Assembly: GCA_017448795.1 (NCBI GenBank) | Contig: JAFSKV010000021.1 | Location: forward strand, 1-64,000 | Source: Synergistaceae bacterium | GTDB lineage: Bacteria; Synergistota; Synergistia; Synergistales; Aminobacteriaceae | DNA: 64,000 bases | Reading direction: 5' to 3' | Shown: one piece after another, positions 17,178 through 24,834 of the stretch | Layout of the letters: every line of letters starts with the position of its first letter | Numbering within the stretch: the stretch's first letter is position 1 | Notes under the pieces: model-generated | Databases searched by the model: none | What the model saw: only the letters and a program-made list of their open reading frames with translations | What the model was told of the DNA's origin: nothing | Made by a program: the position numbers and the translations under genes

Positions 17178-18107
17178 TTGAGCTGGTTCAATTTTCATGC
17201 GTACAGAAGGGAAATCGTGAAGGAACTTAGCGAAGCACTTGAAAGAGGAACAGCACCGTGGCAGAAGCCCTGGCGTGAAGTCAAACGTGAATGGCCGGTT
17301 AATGCCGCAACAGGAGACTCATACGGCTGGCACAACGCAATGAGGCTCTTCACCCGCGCCAAGAGGATGGGCTACACAGACCCAAGATGGATAACGTACA
17401 ATCAGGCGGAAAATCTCGGCTGGCACGTCAAGTTAGGCGAAAAGGGAACACGGATAGTATTCTGCGCAGAAGAAAGGAAGCCCGTCAAGGACGAAAACGG
17501 AAGGTATGTGCGAAATCCCGACGGCACAATAAAGTACGGCGTATTCGGTCTGCGTGTCATGAGGCCTTACTTCGTGTTCAACGGCTCTCAGGTTGCGGGC
17601 ATCTCCCCTTACCGTCAGACAACACAGGAACACGAATCCCCGGAAGAATGCGAGAAGGCGGAACGTATACTGAGTGAGTCGGGGGCGGAAATCACGTTCG
17701 GGGGGGATCAGGCGTATTACGATTTTGTTAATGACTATATCGGGCTGCCCAAGCGATTCCAGTTTTCGACGAAGGCTGACTACTACGCGACTGCGCTTCA
17801 TGAGCTGACGCACTGGACAGGCCATGAGAGCAGGCTGAACCGGGGCTTCAGTGTCCGGGAATCGAGGGAGGATTACGCGTTTGAGGAGCTTGTTGCGGAA
17901 ATCGGATCAATGTTTGTGTCAGCTGAGACAGGGATAGACCAGACTCAGGAGCATTTTGAGAACCACGCGGCTTATGTAGGCTCATGGATAAAGCACATCA
18001 AATCCGACAATCAGGCATACTTCCGGGCTGTGAGGCTTGCGGAAAAAGCGGCTGAATACATTCTCAGGAACGAGCGCGAGCGTGAGAAGCTCAACAAGGC
18101 ATCATAG
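17178..18107 (+). CDS. ArdC-like antirestriction / zincin metallopeptidase protein
   Basis: A 309-residue protein with an ArdC-type N-terminal ssDNA-binding domain (early GTAPWQKPW, NPA-like PVNAATG, then RWITYNQAENLGWHVKLGEKG) and a C-terminal zincin-like domain with the metal motif HELTHWTGH and a downstream EELVAEIGSMF that supplies the third ligand. ArdC proteins, best known from conjugative plasmids, protect incoming DNA against restriction. The start is TTG 17178, set by ACAGGAGG at 17165-17172. No plasmid or phage genes flank it, so it is an orphan, perhaps left by an integrated element. A terminator follows directly. Confidence 0.87.
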   Translation: MSWFNFHAYRREIVKELSEALERGTAPWQKPWREVKREWPVNAATGDSYGWHNAMRLFTRAKRMGYTDPRWITYNQAENLGWHVKLGEKGTRIVFCAEERKPVKDENGRYVRNPDGTIKYGVFGLRVMRPYFVFNGSQVAGISPYRQTTQEHESPEECEKAERILSESGAEITFGGDQAYYDFVNDYIGLPKRFQFSTKADYYATALHELTHWTGHESRLNRGFSVRESREDYAFEELVAEIGSMFVSAETGIDQTQEHFENHAAYVGSWIKHIKSDNQAYFRAVRLAEKAAEYILRNEREREKLNKAS

Positions 18108-18119
18108 AGAGAAGCAACG

Positions 18120-18149
18120 CCCCCGGCCATGACAACCGGGGGTATTTTT
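18120..18149 (+). terminator. Terminator after the ArdC-like gene
   Basis: CCCCCGG (18120-18126) pairs with CCGGGGG (18136-18142), followed by TATTTTT. It separates the ArdC-like gene from the convergent phosphofructokinase gene. Confidence 0.85.
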
Positions 18150-18156
18150 GTGTCCT

Positions 18157-19383
18157 CTAGCTATACTGACGCTCAACAGCTCCGTGTACTTCCTTGAGCT
18201 TTGGAACGTACTCCTGCCTGTAACGCCCGAAGCAAACATCCATCTGCTCATAGAATGAAACGCTCTCAAGCCCCACGAATCTTTGGGCTATTGCCTCGCT
18301 TGTCGGCATGTAGCGTATCTCGCCGTCAAACATTTTCACGACAGTAACGCCGCTCACGCCCTGCTCAAGGAGGATGACTGCTGCCGCGCCTATCTGCTTT
18401 CCGAAGTTGACATCATAGGCTGACGTTGAACCGCTGCGGACAATGTGGCTGGGGATTACTTCGCGGATTTCGGGAATCTCGAACACGCCCGGCACGTACA
18501 TTTCGGAGGTCTTCATGAACTGTTTGATCTCCGGGTCAGCGCGCATCATGTCTTCCAGTGTCTCTTTGACGAAACGCCCCGCCCCTGCAAGTCTGGGATG
18601 GCCGAATGAGTCTGTCTTAGCTCCGCCGCCGTCAGAGAAAAGATTTCCGTCCGCACCCCTCACGCCTTCAGCGACAACAATTGTGTATGTCCCCGCGTGA
18701 ACGTCAGAGTTGAGGATACGCCGTATGTAGTAGTGCTTCAGGTGTGCATATACAGCGTCGAAATCTACCGGGACTTCCGGGATAAGTATGCAGTCAGCAT
18801 CAGCCGCAATCCCGCCCCTGAATGCCGTATGACCCGCGTAACGCCCGAAAACTTCAATCACCATGATGCGGTTGTGGGTTGTTCCTGTCGTCTTGAGGTC
18901 GTCGACTATGTTGGCGATTTTGTTGATGGCTGAGTCTCCGCCGACTGAATATGTCTGAAGGTCAAGATCCATTGTCTTGGGCGCGTGTACGCAGGGTATG
19001 CCGTGTTCCGCGAGGTCAACAACAACGCTTCCTGTGTCATCACCGCCGGAAATCACGAGGCCGTCAATGTTGTGCTTGCGAAGTCCCATCATGATTCTGT
19101 CGTACTTGTCGGGGTCGTTGATCTTGGAGATCTTCACGCGGCTGTGTCCTGCGTCGCTTCCCGCAAACTGTGATGTGATGTGGTCGGTTCTTTCCTCGTC
19201 GAGTTCAACAAGGTGGTCAAAGTTCACGAGGTTGTAGAGTCCCGCGTAGCCGTTGGGGATTGTGTATGTTCTCATTCCGCGCATGAGGGCTGTTCTTGCC
19301 GCGCCGCGAATTACAGCGTTGAGTCCTCCGCAGTCTCCGCCCGACGTTATTATGCCGATGTTCTTTATCTGCTTCTCGCTCAA
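18157..19383 (-). CDS. pfkA: 6-phosphofructokinase, pyrophosphate-type signature
   Basis: A 408-residue phosphofructokinase that phosphorylates fructose 6-phosphate. Residues that discriminate the phosphoryl donor look like the PPi type: GGDDTG has Asp where ATP enzymes have Gly, and PKTMDLDL has Lys at the second discriminating site with the two catalytic Asp retained. This predicts PPi use and a reversible reaction, as in many anaerobes. The start is TTG 19383 with AAGGAG upstream; a TATAAT box lies on the minus strand at 19431-19436. Monocistronic by context. Confidence 0.92.
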   Translation of the reverse strand: MSEKQIKNIGIITSGGDCGGLNAVIRGAARTALMRGMRTYTIPNGYAGLYNLVNFDHLVELDEERTDHITSQFAGSDAGHSRVKISKINDPDKYDRIMMGLRKHNIDGLVISGGDDTGSVVVDLAEHGIPCVHAPKTMDLDLQTYSVGGDSAINKIANIVDDLKTTGTTHNRIMVIEVFGRYAGHTAFRGGIAADADCILIPEVPVDFDAVYAHLKHYYIRRILNSDVHAGTYTIVVAEGVRGADGNLFSDGGGAKTDSFGHPRLAGAGRFVKETLEDMMRADPEIKQFMKTSEMYVPGVFEIPEIREVIPSHIVRSGSTSAYDVNFGKQIGAAAVILLEQGVSGVTVVKMFDGEIRYMPTSEAIAQRFVGLESVSFYEQMDVCFGRYRQEYVPKLKEVHGAVERQYS

Positions 19384-19477
19384 GATTGCACGTCTCCTTT
19401 GTGTGAAAAAAAGTTTTGTGAATGAGGATAATTATACAGTGATTCGTGATTTTGTGGCCTGCGCGGATTTCGTTAGC

Positions 19478-20311
19478 TTATGACTTGCTGCCCCTCACGT
19501 ACACGAACCAGTACACTAATCCCACAAAGCCCGCTCCTCCCACGATATTACCCAGAGTAACAGGCACAAGATTCCCGGTGAACATGGTCGACCAGTTCAG
19601 GCCGTCAATTGATGACTGAGAGACTCCCGCTTCAAGTGCTTTGCTGACGAAAGAGGGATTACACTTCGCAAAGATTCCCGCGGCAATGTAGTACATGTTC
19701 GCCACGCTATGTTCGAATCCTGACGCTATGAACACCCACACGGGGAAGAAAACACAGGCGGCCTTGCTGATTCCGTCCTTTGCTCCGAAAGATGTCCACA
19801 CCGCCAGGCACACAAGCCAGTTGCAGAGAATCCCAAGAACAAACGCATTCAAGAACGGCAACGCTGTTTTTCCTGCCGCGGCTTTTATGGTTACAGCACC
19901 GAGAAGCCCGCCGGTATAACCGAGCTGACCAGACCGCGATATGAGCAATGCAACGAGGACTCCCCCGATGAGATTCCCGGCGTAAACTACAATCCATGAC
20001 CGCAGGAGCTGGACGAGGGTTATTCTTCGTTCACACAGAGCAAGAATCATGAGGCTGTTTCCCGTGAAGAGTTCCGCCCCGGCCATGAGGACGAGCATCA
20101 ACCCGGCCGGGAATATCAGCCCTCCGAGAAATTTTGCGGCTGCTGCGTCCGTGATTGTGTGGGTGGCCATGTTTGCGGCCTGAGCTCCGAAAGCTATATA
20201 TGCCCCGGCAAGTATCCCAAGGATTAGCTGACTCGACGCGGTGAGATTGGCTTTCTTGACTCCGGCATTCACTGTGAAGTCGGCGATTTCTGACGGTGTA
20301 AGGTAGCTCAT
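19478..20311 (-). CDS. FNT-family channel, probable hydrosulfide channel
   Basis: A 277-residue formate/nitrite transporter family protein with six hydrophobic segments, including the pore segments AELFTGNSLM and NLIGG. Its start codon overlaps the stop of asrC (ATGA), so it is the last gene of the sulfite reductase operon. In Clostridioides difficile an FNT3 (HSC) channel encoded with asrABC exports HS-, so sulfide export is the best inference here. A nitrite or formate role is less likely in this operon. Confidence 0.88.
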   Translation of the reverse strand: MSYLTPSEIADFTVNAGVKKANLTASSQLILGILAGAYIAFGAQAANMATHTITDAAAAKFLGGLIFPAGLMLVLMAGAELFTGNSLMILALCERRITLVQLLRSWIVVYAGNLIGGVLVALLISRSGQLGYTGGLLGAVTIKAAAGKTALPFLNAFVLGILCNWLVCLAVWTSFGAKDGISKAACVFFPVWVFIASGFEHSVANMYYIAAGIFAKCNPSFVSKALEAGVSQSSIDGLNWSTMFTGNLVPVTLGNIVGGAGFVGLVYWFVYVRGSKS

Positions 20312-21312
20312 GCCTGAAGCCCTCCCTTTGAGCGTCCGTAACCCCTATCGTAGAATTTCCCGCCCCAGTAAATGCGCCGCGAGATTTCAGCCTCCGGGTT
20401 AAGCTCAACATCCTTCATGGCCCATTTCAGGAACTCATCAAAGCCTGTCCTGTCGAGGATGTAGCCTATATGCTCCTTGCCTTCCAGGGCGTTCTTGTCG
20501 ATGAACTCCTCAACGTAAGCATAGGCATTCTTCACGATCTTCATGATGTTTTCCTCGTTCACCCACTTGATGAAGTCCTCAGCGAGACGGGGATTCTTCT
20601 TGCCTGTCCTTCCCAGAAGAACGAGACGGAAGAAATGTTCCTTGCTTCTTGTCCATGCTCTTGTGGGGCAGTAGGCAACACACACACCGCAGCCCACGCA
20701 GGCCGATGCATCACGTACTATTTTCCCGTTGACGGCCTTCAGCGCGTTCACCGAGCGAATACGGCAATACTTCACACACTGCTCACAGCCCACGCACCTA
20801 TCAGGGTTGTATTGAGGCTCAGTCATGCCGATAATCCCAAAATCGTTCATGCGGACTTTTGCGCAGTCATTGGAGCATCCAGTGAAGGCAATCTTTACAT
20901 GCAGGTTGTTGGGGAAAATGTGCTTGTCCATCTTGCGGGCGAATTTCGTTGTGTCATAACAGCCGAAAGGACAGAGCCGGGAACCCGGACATGATACGAC
21001 GTTCCTTGTGCCTGATGCGGGGTAACCTTGTCCCGGTTCGCCCTGGTTAACGCCGGAGTCCTCGATTATGCTTTGTAGCTCCATGTTGACGCGCGGAATG
21101 TCCTCCATCTTTATGCCGGGTATCTCGAAGCCCTGCCTGTTCGTGATGAAGACTGTACCGTTCCCGTATTTCTCGGCGATTTCTGCGGCTTTGGCCATGC
21201 TCTTAGCGTTGATGACTCCGCCGGGGATTCTTATCCTGCTTGCTGTCTCGCCCCTGACTTTAGAGTAACGGAACGCGTTTTTCTTGAGCTTCTTCATGTT
21301 CATATCTCTCAT
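20308..21312 (-). CDS. asrC: Anaerobic sulfite reductase subunit C
   Basis: A 334-residue catalytic subunit of anaerobic sulfite reductase, which reduces sulfite to sulfide at sirohaem. The sirohaem/4Fe-4S half has CPGSRLCPFGC and, further on, FTGCSNDC, the classic two-pair cysteine pattern. An inserted ferredoxin domain has two clusters: CVGCEQCVKYC and CVGCGVCVAYC. It lies between asrB and the FNT gene in the order asrABC-fnt. Length is normal for AsrC. Confidence 0.96.
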   Translation of the reverse strand: MRDMNMKKLKKNAFRYSKVRGETASRIRIPGGVINAKSMAKAAEIAEKYGNGTVFITNRQGFEIPGIKMEDIPRVNMELQSIIEDSGVNQGEPGQGYPASGTRNVVSCPGSRLCPFGCYDTTKFARKMDKHIFPNNLHVKIAFTGCSNDCAKVRMNDFGIIGMTEPQYNPDRCVGCEQCVKYCRIRSVNALKAVNGKIVRDASACVGCGVCVAYCPTRAWTRSKEHFFRLVLLGRTGKKNPRLAEDFIKWVNEENIMKIVKNAYAYVEEFIDKNALEGKEHIGYILDRTGFDEFLKWAMKDVELNPEAEISRRIYWGGKFYDRGYGRSKGGLQA

Positions 21313-21328
21313 GTGAATACTTCCCCCC

Positions 21329-22120
21329 TCAGTCGATCATGTCTTTGCTCTCGGTGTAGTTGAACACAGGCCCGTCAAGACACACGTAATTCTTCCCGAT
21401 TCGGCAGTGTCCGCATTTGCCCAGACCGCAGCACATCTTGCGTTCCTGCGATACCCATATGTTGCGCTCACGGAAGCCGCGTTTCAGCAGTTCCATGATG
21501 GAGAAGCGCATCATTGCCGGGGGGCCGACAACAACAGCCTGCGCGTGTTCAACGTAACGCAGTTTCACGCCGGGTATGAACTTGGTTACCAGCCCTATAT
21601 TCCCGGTGTAACCTTCAGGCGCGCCGTCAACCGTAAGTATCAGATCCAGCTTCTCCGCCCAGTCCCGCAAATCATCGTGGAACAGCATATCACCCGGACT
21701 CCTGAAGCCTACTATCACGTGCTTGTCCTTAGCGTCAGGCATGGCCGCAAGAGCTGAGATTACCCCCCTCACAGGAGAGACCCCCGTTCCTCCGGCGACA
21801 ACAAGAACCTCGCCGTCCTCATAGAGTGAGACATCGAAGCCGTTTCCGTAAGGCCCGCGAAGAAGCAATGACTGCCCCTCGTAATGCTCGAAGACCTCAT
21901 CAGTTACGCGCCCTACCCTGCGTATAGTCAGCTCGACAAAATCAGAGCCGATCCCGCTGACTGAGATAGGAGCCTCGCCGAATTTCGGGATTGAGACCTC
22001 GAAGAACTGTCCCGGCTTCACATCACCCGTGAACTTCATGCGGAACGTGTATTCTTTCTTTGTGTGGGGAATGACCTTCATTATTTCGGACGGGAAAGGG
22101 ACATAGGGATTACTCATCAT
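21329..22120 (-). CDS. asrB: Anaerobic sulfite reductase subunit B
   Basis: A 263-residue FAD and 2Fe-2S electron-transfer subunit related to dihydroorotate dehydrogenase PyrK. Features are an N-terminal flavin-binding barrel, a GGTGVSPVRGV nucleotide-binding segment, and a C-terminal cluster motif CCGLGKCGHC. It passes electrons from NAD(P)H or AsrA to the AsrC catalytic subunit. Its start overlaps the end of asrA, and GGAGG precedes the ATG. Confidence 0.95.
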   Translation of the reverse strand: MMSNPYVPFPSEIMKVIPHTKKEYTFRMKFTGDVKPGQFFEVSIPKFGEAPISVSGIGSDFVELTIRRVGRVTDEVFEHYEGQSLLLRGPYGNGFDVSLYEDGEVLVVAGGTGVSPVRGVISALAAMPDAKDKHVIVGFRSPGDMLFHDDLRDWAEKLDLILTVDGAPEGYTGNIGLVTKFIPGVKLRYVEHAQAVVVGPPAMMRFSIMELLKRGFRERNIWVSQERKMCCGLGKCGHCRIGKNYVCLDGPVFNYTESKDMID

Positions 22121-23132
22121 TGCCAGCCTCCTTTATGGCCGCATCAAGTTTGTTGACGCAGTTCGCGAACGAGATATATTCCGGGCAAACGTCATCGCAC
22201 CTTCCGCAGCCTACGCACATGTCATAGCCGAAACGCCTACGGAAATCCCACACCTTGTGGAGAACCTTGAAGCGCATTCTCTCGCCGTTGGTCTTGCGGT
22301 ACTGGCCTCCTCCTGCAACGTTCGTGTAGCCGTCAACCATGCAAGACGCTCCGACCCTCCTGCGCTCGCCGACTCTGCCGTTGTCCGTGTAATACACATC
22401 CTGCATCGTGTAGCATGTGCATGTAGGGCAGACGAAGTTACAGCGTCCGCAGTTGATGCATCTCTGTGTGTACTCGTCCCAAATGTCGGACTTGTAGATA
22501 CTGTTGGGGACATTCTCAGGGACATTGACGTCTGTATCATTCTCCGTAACGTAACGCGCTGTTACAGGCTGTGATGATTCTGCGTGGGCGGCAAAAATTT
22601 TCGCGGCCTCATCGTCTTTTACGTCAACGTAAAATTTCCCGCCGTCCTCATCAACAGAGAACATGTAGCCTTCATCCGCCCTGTTGGTTTTCATGCTGAC
22701 ACAAAAGCCGTTTTCACACGACTCACTGCAACCTATTAGCGCGAACCTTACACTGTCCCTGATGCGCCTGTAGAACCAATCCTCAGCCTTGCCGTTCGCT
22801 AGGTATATTTGATCGAGGCGTTTCACGGCGTGGAGATCGCAGCTCCTCACGAAGATGATAACGGGGCTTGTGTCCTTGTCGGCATCCTTCACACTTTGTT
22901 CCGTGAAGAAGAATAGAGTCTCAGAAAGCGGCGTTAGAATTTCCTTGAAGGCGTAATCAGATTTTGTTGACAGCTCGATTTCCCCGGCCTCGTGAACGAA
23001 ATCGTAGCGCACAACGTCAACATCCGTGAATCTGCCTTCGCCTTCTTTCCTGACGGGGGCATAGAGCCTGTAAGACCCGCCGAGTTCATGGAGTGCTTTG
23101 CTGAAGCCTTCACTGCTCAGTACGTAGCCCAA
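22110..23132 (-). CDS. asrA: Anaerobic sulfite reductase subunit A
   Basis: A 340-residue iron-sulfur electron-transfer subunit. Two 4Fe-4S motifs are visible: CINCGRCNFVCPTC in the second half and CVGCGRCDDVCPEY near the end. I chose TTG 23132 because AAAGGAGG lies eight bases upstream; a longer frame from GTG 23162 has no ribosome site. It heads the asrABC-fnt operon, and a TATAAT box on the minus strand at 23214-23219 is a likely -10 element. The system lets the cell use sulfite as an electron sink, releasing sulfide. Confidence 0.94.
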   Translation of the reverse strand: MGYVLSSEGFSKALHELGGSYRLYAPVRKEGEGRFTDVDVVRYDFVHEAGEIELSTKSDYAFKEILTPLSETLFFFTEQSVKDADKDTSPVIIFVRSCDLHAVKRLDQIYLANGKAEDWFYRRIRDSVRFALIGCSESCENGFCVSMKTNRADEGYMFSVDEDGGKFYVDVKDDEAAKIFAAHAESSQPVTARYVTENDTDVNVPENVPNSIYKSDIWDEYTQRCINCGRCNFVCPTCTCYTMQDVYYTDNGRVGERRRVGASCMVDGYTNVAGGGQYRKTNGERMRFKVLHKVWDFRRRFGYDMCVGCGRCDDVCPEYISFANCVNKLDAAIKEAGNDE

Positions 23133-23213
23133 AGTTTTACCCTCCTTTGAGTATGCGCCCACCCTGCCTGCAACAAGGTAAGCTGAAATATTTTGTGTTT
23201 GTGGATAGGGTGA

Positions 23214-23219
23214 TTATAC
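23214..23219 (-). promoter_or_regulatory. -10 box for the asr operon
   Basis: TATAAT on the minus strand, about 80 bases before the asrA start. No good -35 hexamer is present at normal spacing, which suggests an activator-dependent promoter. Confidence 0.45.
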
Positions 23220-23334
23220 CTGAAATAATGTGCCTGTGCTACAACATGCTTCAAGGCAATACCTGTTGTTCCAAGTCAACAGACCCGCGCATACCTGCTG
23301 TATAATCGATGACAAAAGGAGGCGCGACAAGAAC

Positions 23335-23832
23335 ATGAAGGATTCAGAACGTGAAAACAATCTGCCCCCTGCTCCAAAAAACGGCGACATTCTCCGCGTG
23401 AACAGGGGACTATACTCACATTATGGTGTATATGTCTCAGACTCTGACCACGTCATACACTACACGGGAGCAAACGGCCCGGACGATTTCAACGGCATAG
23501 TCCGCGAGACAACACTAGCCGAGTTCCTCAACGGTTCACCTGCATACAGCGTCTGCACATTCCCTGAACACCCGGCGGATCTCCCGGCTGCACATGAGGG
23601 AAACAGGCTGTCAAGAATCCTGCGTTTTATACGTGAAGTCAAGCTCACAGGCTATCACTTGTATTCCGGGGACGAGACAGTGAGACGCGCAAGAAGCAAA
23701 CTCGGTGAAGGAGGCTATAATCTTGCGTTCAACAACTGCGAGCATTTCGCTGTGTGGTGCAAGACGGGCGTGAAAGAATCCTCACAGGTCAACCGCGTGC
23801 TTGACATCATAGCCTCGTTCTTTGACCGCTGA
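23335..23832 (+). CDS. LRAT-domain (NlpC/P60-superfamily) protein
   Basis: A 165-residue protein with the circularly permuted papain-like LRAT fold. GDILRVNRGLYSHYGVYV supplies the His region and NNCEHFAVWCKTG the catalytic Cys. LRAT-like bacterial proteins are thought to act as acyltransferases or amide hydrolases, but substrates are unknown. No signal peptide is visible when translation starts at ATG 23335 (AAAGGAGG at 23315-23322, somewhat distant); a longer upstream frame has no ribosome site. A TATAAT box lies at 23301-23306. It is monocistronic and converges on the PP2C gene. Confidence 0.8.
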   Translation: MKDSERENNLPPAPKNGDILRVNRGLYSHYGVYVSDSDHVIHYTGANGPDDFNGIVRETTLAEFLNGSPAYSVCTFPEHPADLPAAHEGNRLSRILRFIREVKLTGYHLYSGDETVRRARSKLGEGGYNLAFNNCEHFAVWCKTGVKESSQVNRVLDIIASFFDR

Positions 23833-23855
23833 AATCCGAAGCATAAACGCGGCTC

Positions 23856-24833
23856 TTAATGCTTGGGCTTCAGCCTGTACACTCTGCGGCCGACCTGCTC
23901 AATTACTCCCTTTCTCTGCATGTCCCTGATGAGGCCTGAAATCTGCCGGTGATCCAGCCCTAATTTCTCCGCTTCCTCAAGAATCCCTGCTCTTGAAAGG
24001 CATTCGCGCCCGCTGAATATTCCGAGGAACTTCCGGCGGTTGTCCATGCCCCTGCGGGTTCTCGCTGCGGGAAGCGCGCTGTCTGCTGCCGGAGATTCAT
24101 CAGGACGGTACATCACGATGATGCTGCAGTCGTCCTTTGTTCTGGTGTTCCTGACTACTTCGGTGAAAAGCGCGGTCAGCTCTGACTTGTTCGTGTCATC
24201 AGAATTTGCCGCGCACCTGTGCCTTATCTCATCAGCAAGAGGGATAAGCCTTTTCTCCCGGCTGTCATAGAAACTTTCAGATGTTCCGTCAGACATGAGG
24301 ACAAAGCCGGAAATCCCTTCAGCCCTGCCCTTCATCAGCCTCATTCTTGGGAGCGCGTCATGAGAGGAGACAAAGACAGTTTCATTCTTGAACTCGCCGT
24401 TGTCAGGGAATGAGACGACGGACATTTTCCCGTTCTTGAAGCAAGCCCCCACGCCGTCCCCTATATGAAGCAGCATAACATATTCATCATCAGCGGCGGC
24501 TGCAATCAGGGTAGAAAGAAGGTCATCTGTGTAACAGCCCATTTCAGACGCGAGATGCTCAAGACGTGAGACGAGCGCGCCGAGAATCTCCCTCTTTGCG
24601 GTTCCTGCATCACTAAGAGATATGAGGCTTCTGAAATCCCGGCAGAGTTTCGCGCAGACTTCCCTGCAAACAGCCTCAGCCCCGTAATGAGACAGCCTAG
24701 CAGACCCCGCCCCGTCAGCAAGAGCCGCTGAAGTTACGCCGTTATCTTGAAGCCAGAAAATCTTATCTTGGCAGGGTATGCCGTAAGATTCGTGATTCCT
24801 GCCCTGTACCGCTGTCCCTGAAACTTTCCACAT
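23856..24833 (-). CDS. PP2C-type protein phosphatase with C-terminal winged helix (YegK-like)
   Basis: A 325-residue PPM/PP2C Ser/Thr phosphatase. Metal-binding motifs are intact: ALADGAGSARLS (D40), HIGDGVG, LMSDGTSES and the terminal KDDCSIIV. After about residue 245 there is a basic segment and a helix-turn-helix-like domain (EEAEKLGLDHRQISGLIRDM) ending in a beta wing, suggesting nucleic-acid binding. ATG 24833 begins one base after the kinase stop, so the pair is translationally coupled. It should reverse the action of the adjacent kinase. It is the last gene of the vWA/PIN/kinase cassette. Confidence 0.85.
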   Translation of the reverse strand: MWKVSGTAVQGRNHESYGIPCQDKIFWLQDNGVTSAALADGAGSARLSHYGAEAVCREVCAKLCRDFRSLISLSDAGTAKREILGALVSRLEHLASEMGCYTDDLLSTLIAAAADDEYVMLLHIGDGVGACFKNGKMSVVSFPDNGEFKNETVFVSSHDALPRMRLMKGRAEGISGFVLMSDGTSESFYDSREKRLIPLADEIRHRCAANSDDTNKSELTALFTEVVRNTRTKDDCSIIVMYRPDESPAADSALPAARTRRGMDNRRKFLGIFSGRECLSRAGILEEAEKLGLDHRQISGLIRDMQRKGVIEQVGRRVYRLKPKH

Positions 24834-24834
24834 G

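Noticed and set aside
17700-17706. Seven-G runs as phase-variation tracts (also near 5346, 30704, 43900 and 62634)
   Set aside because: Runs of seven G or C occur in several core genes (radA, nagA, dxr) where switching would be lethal or pointless, so they reflect Gly/Pro codons and base composition.
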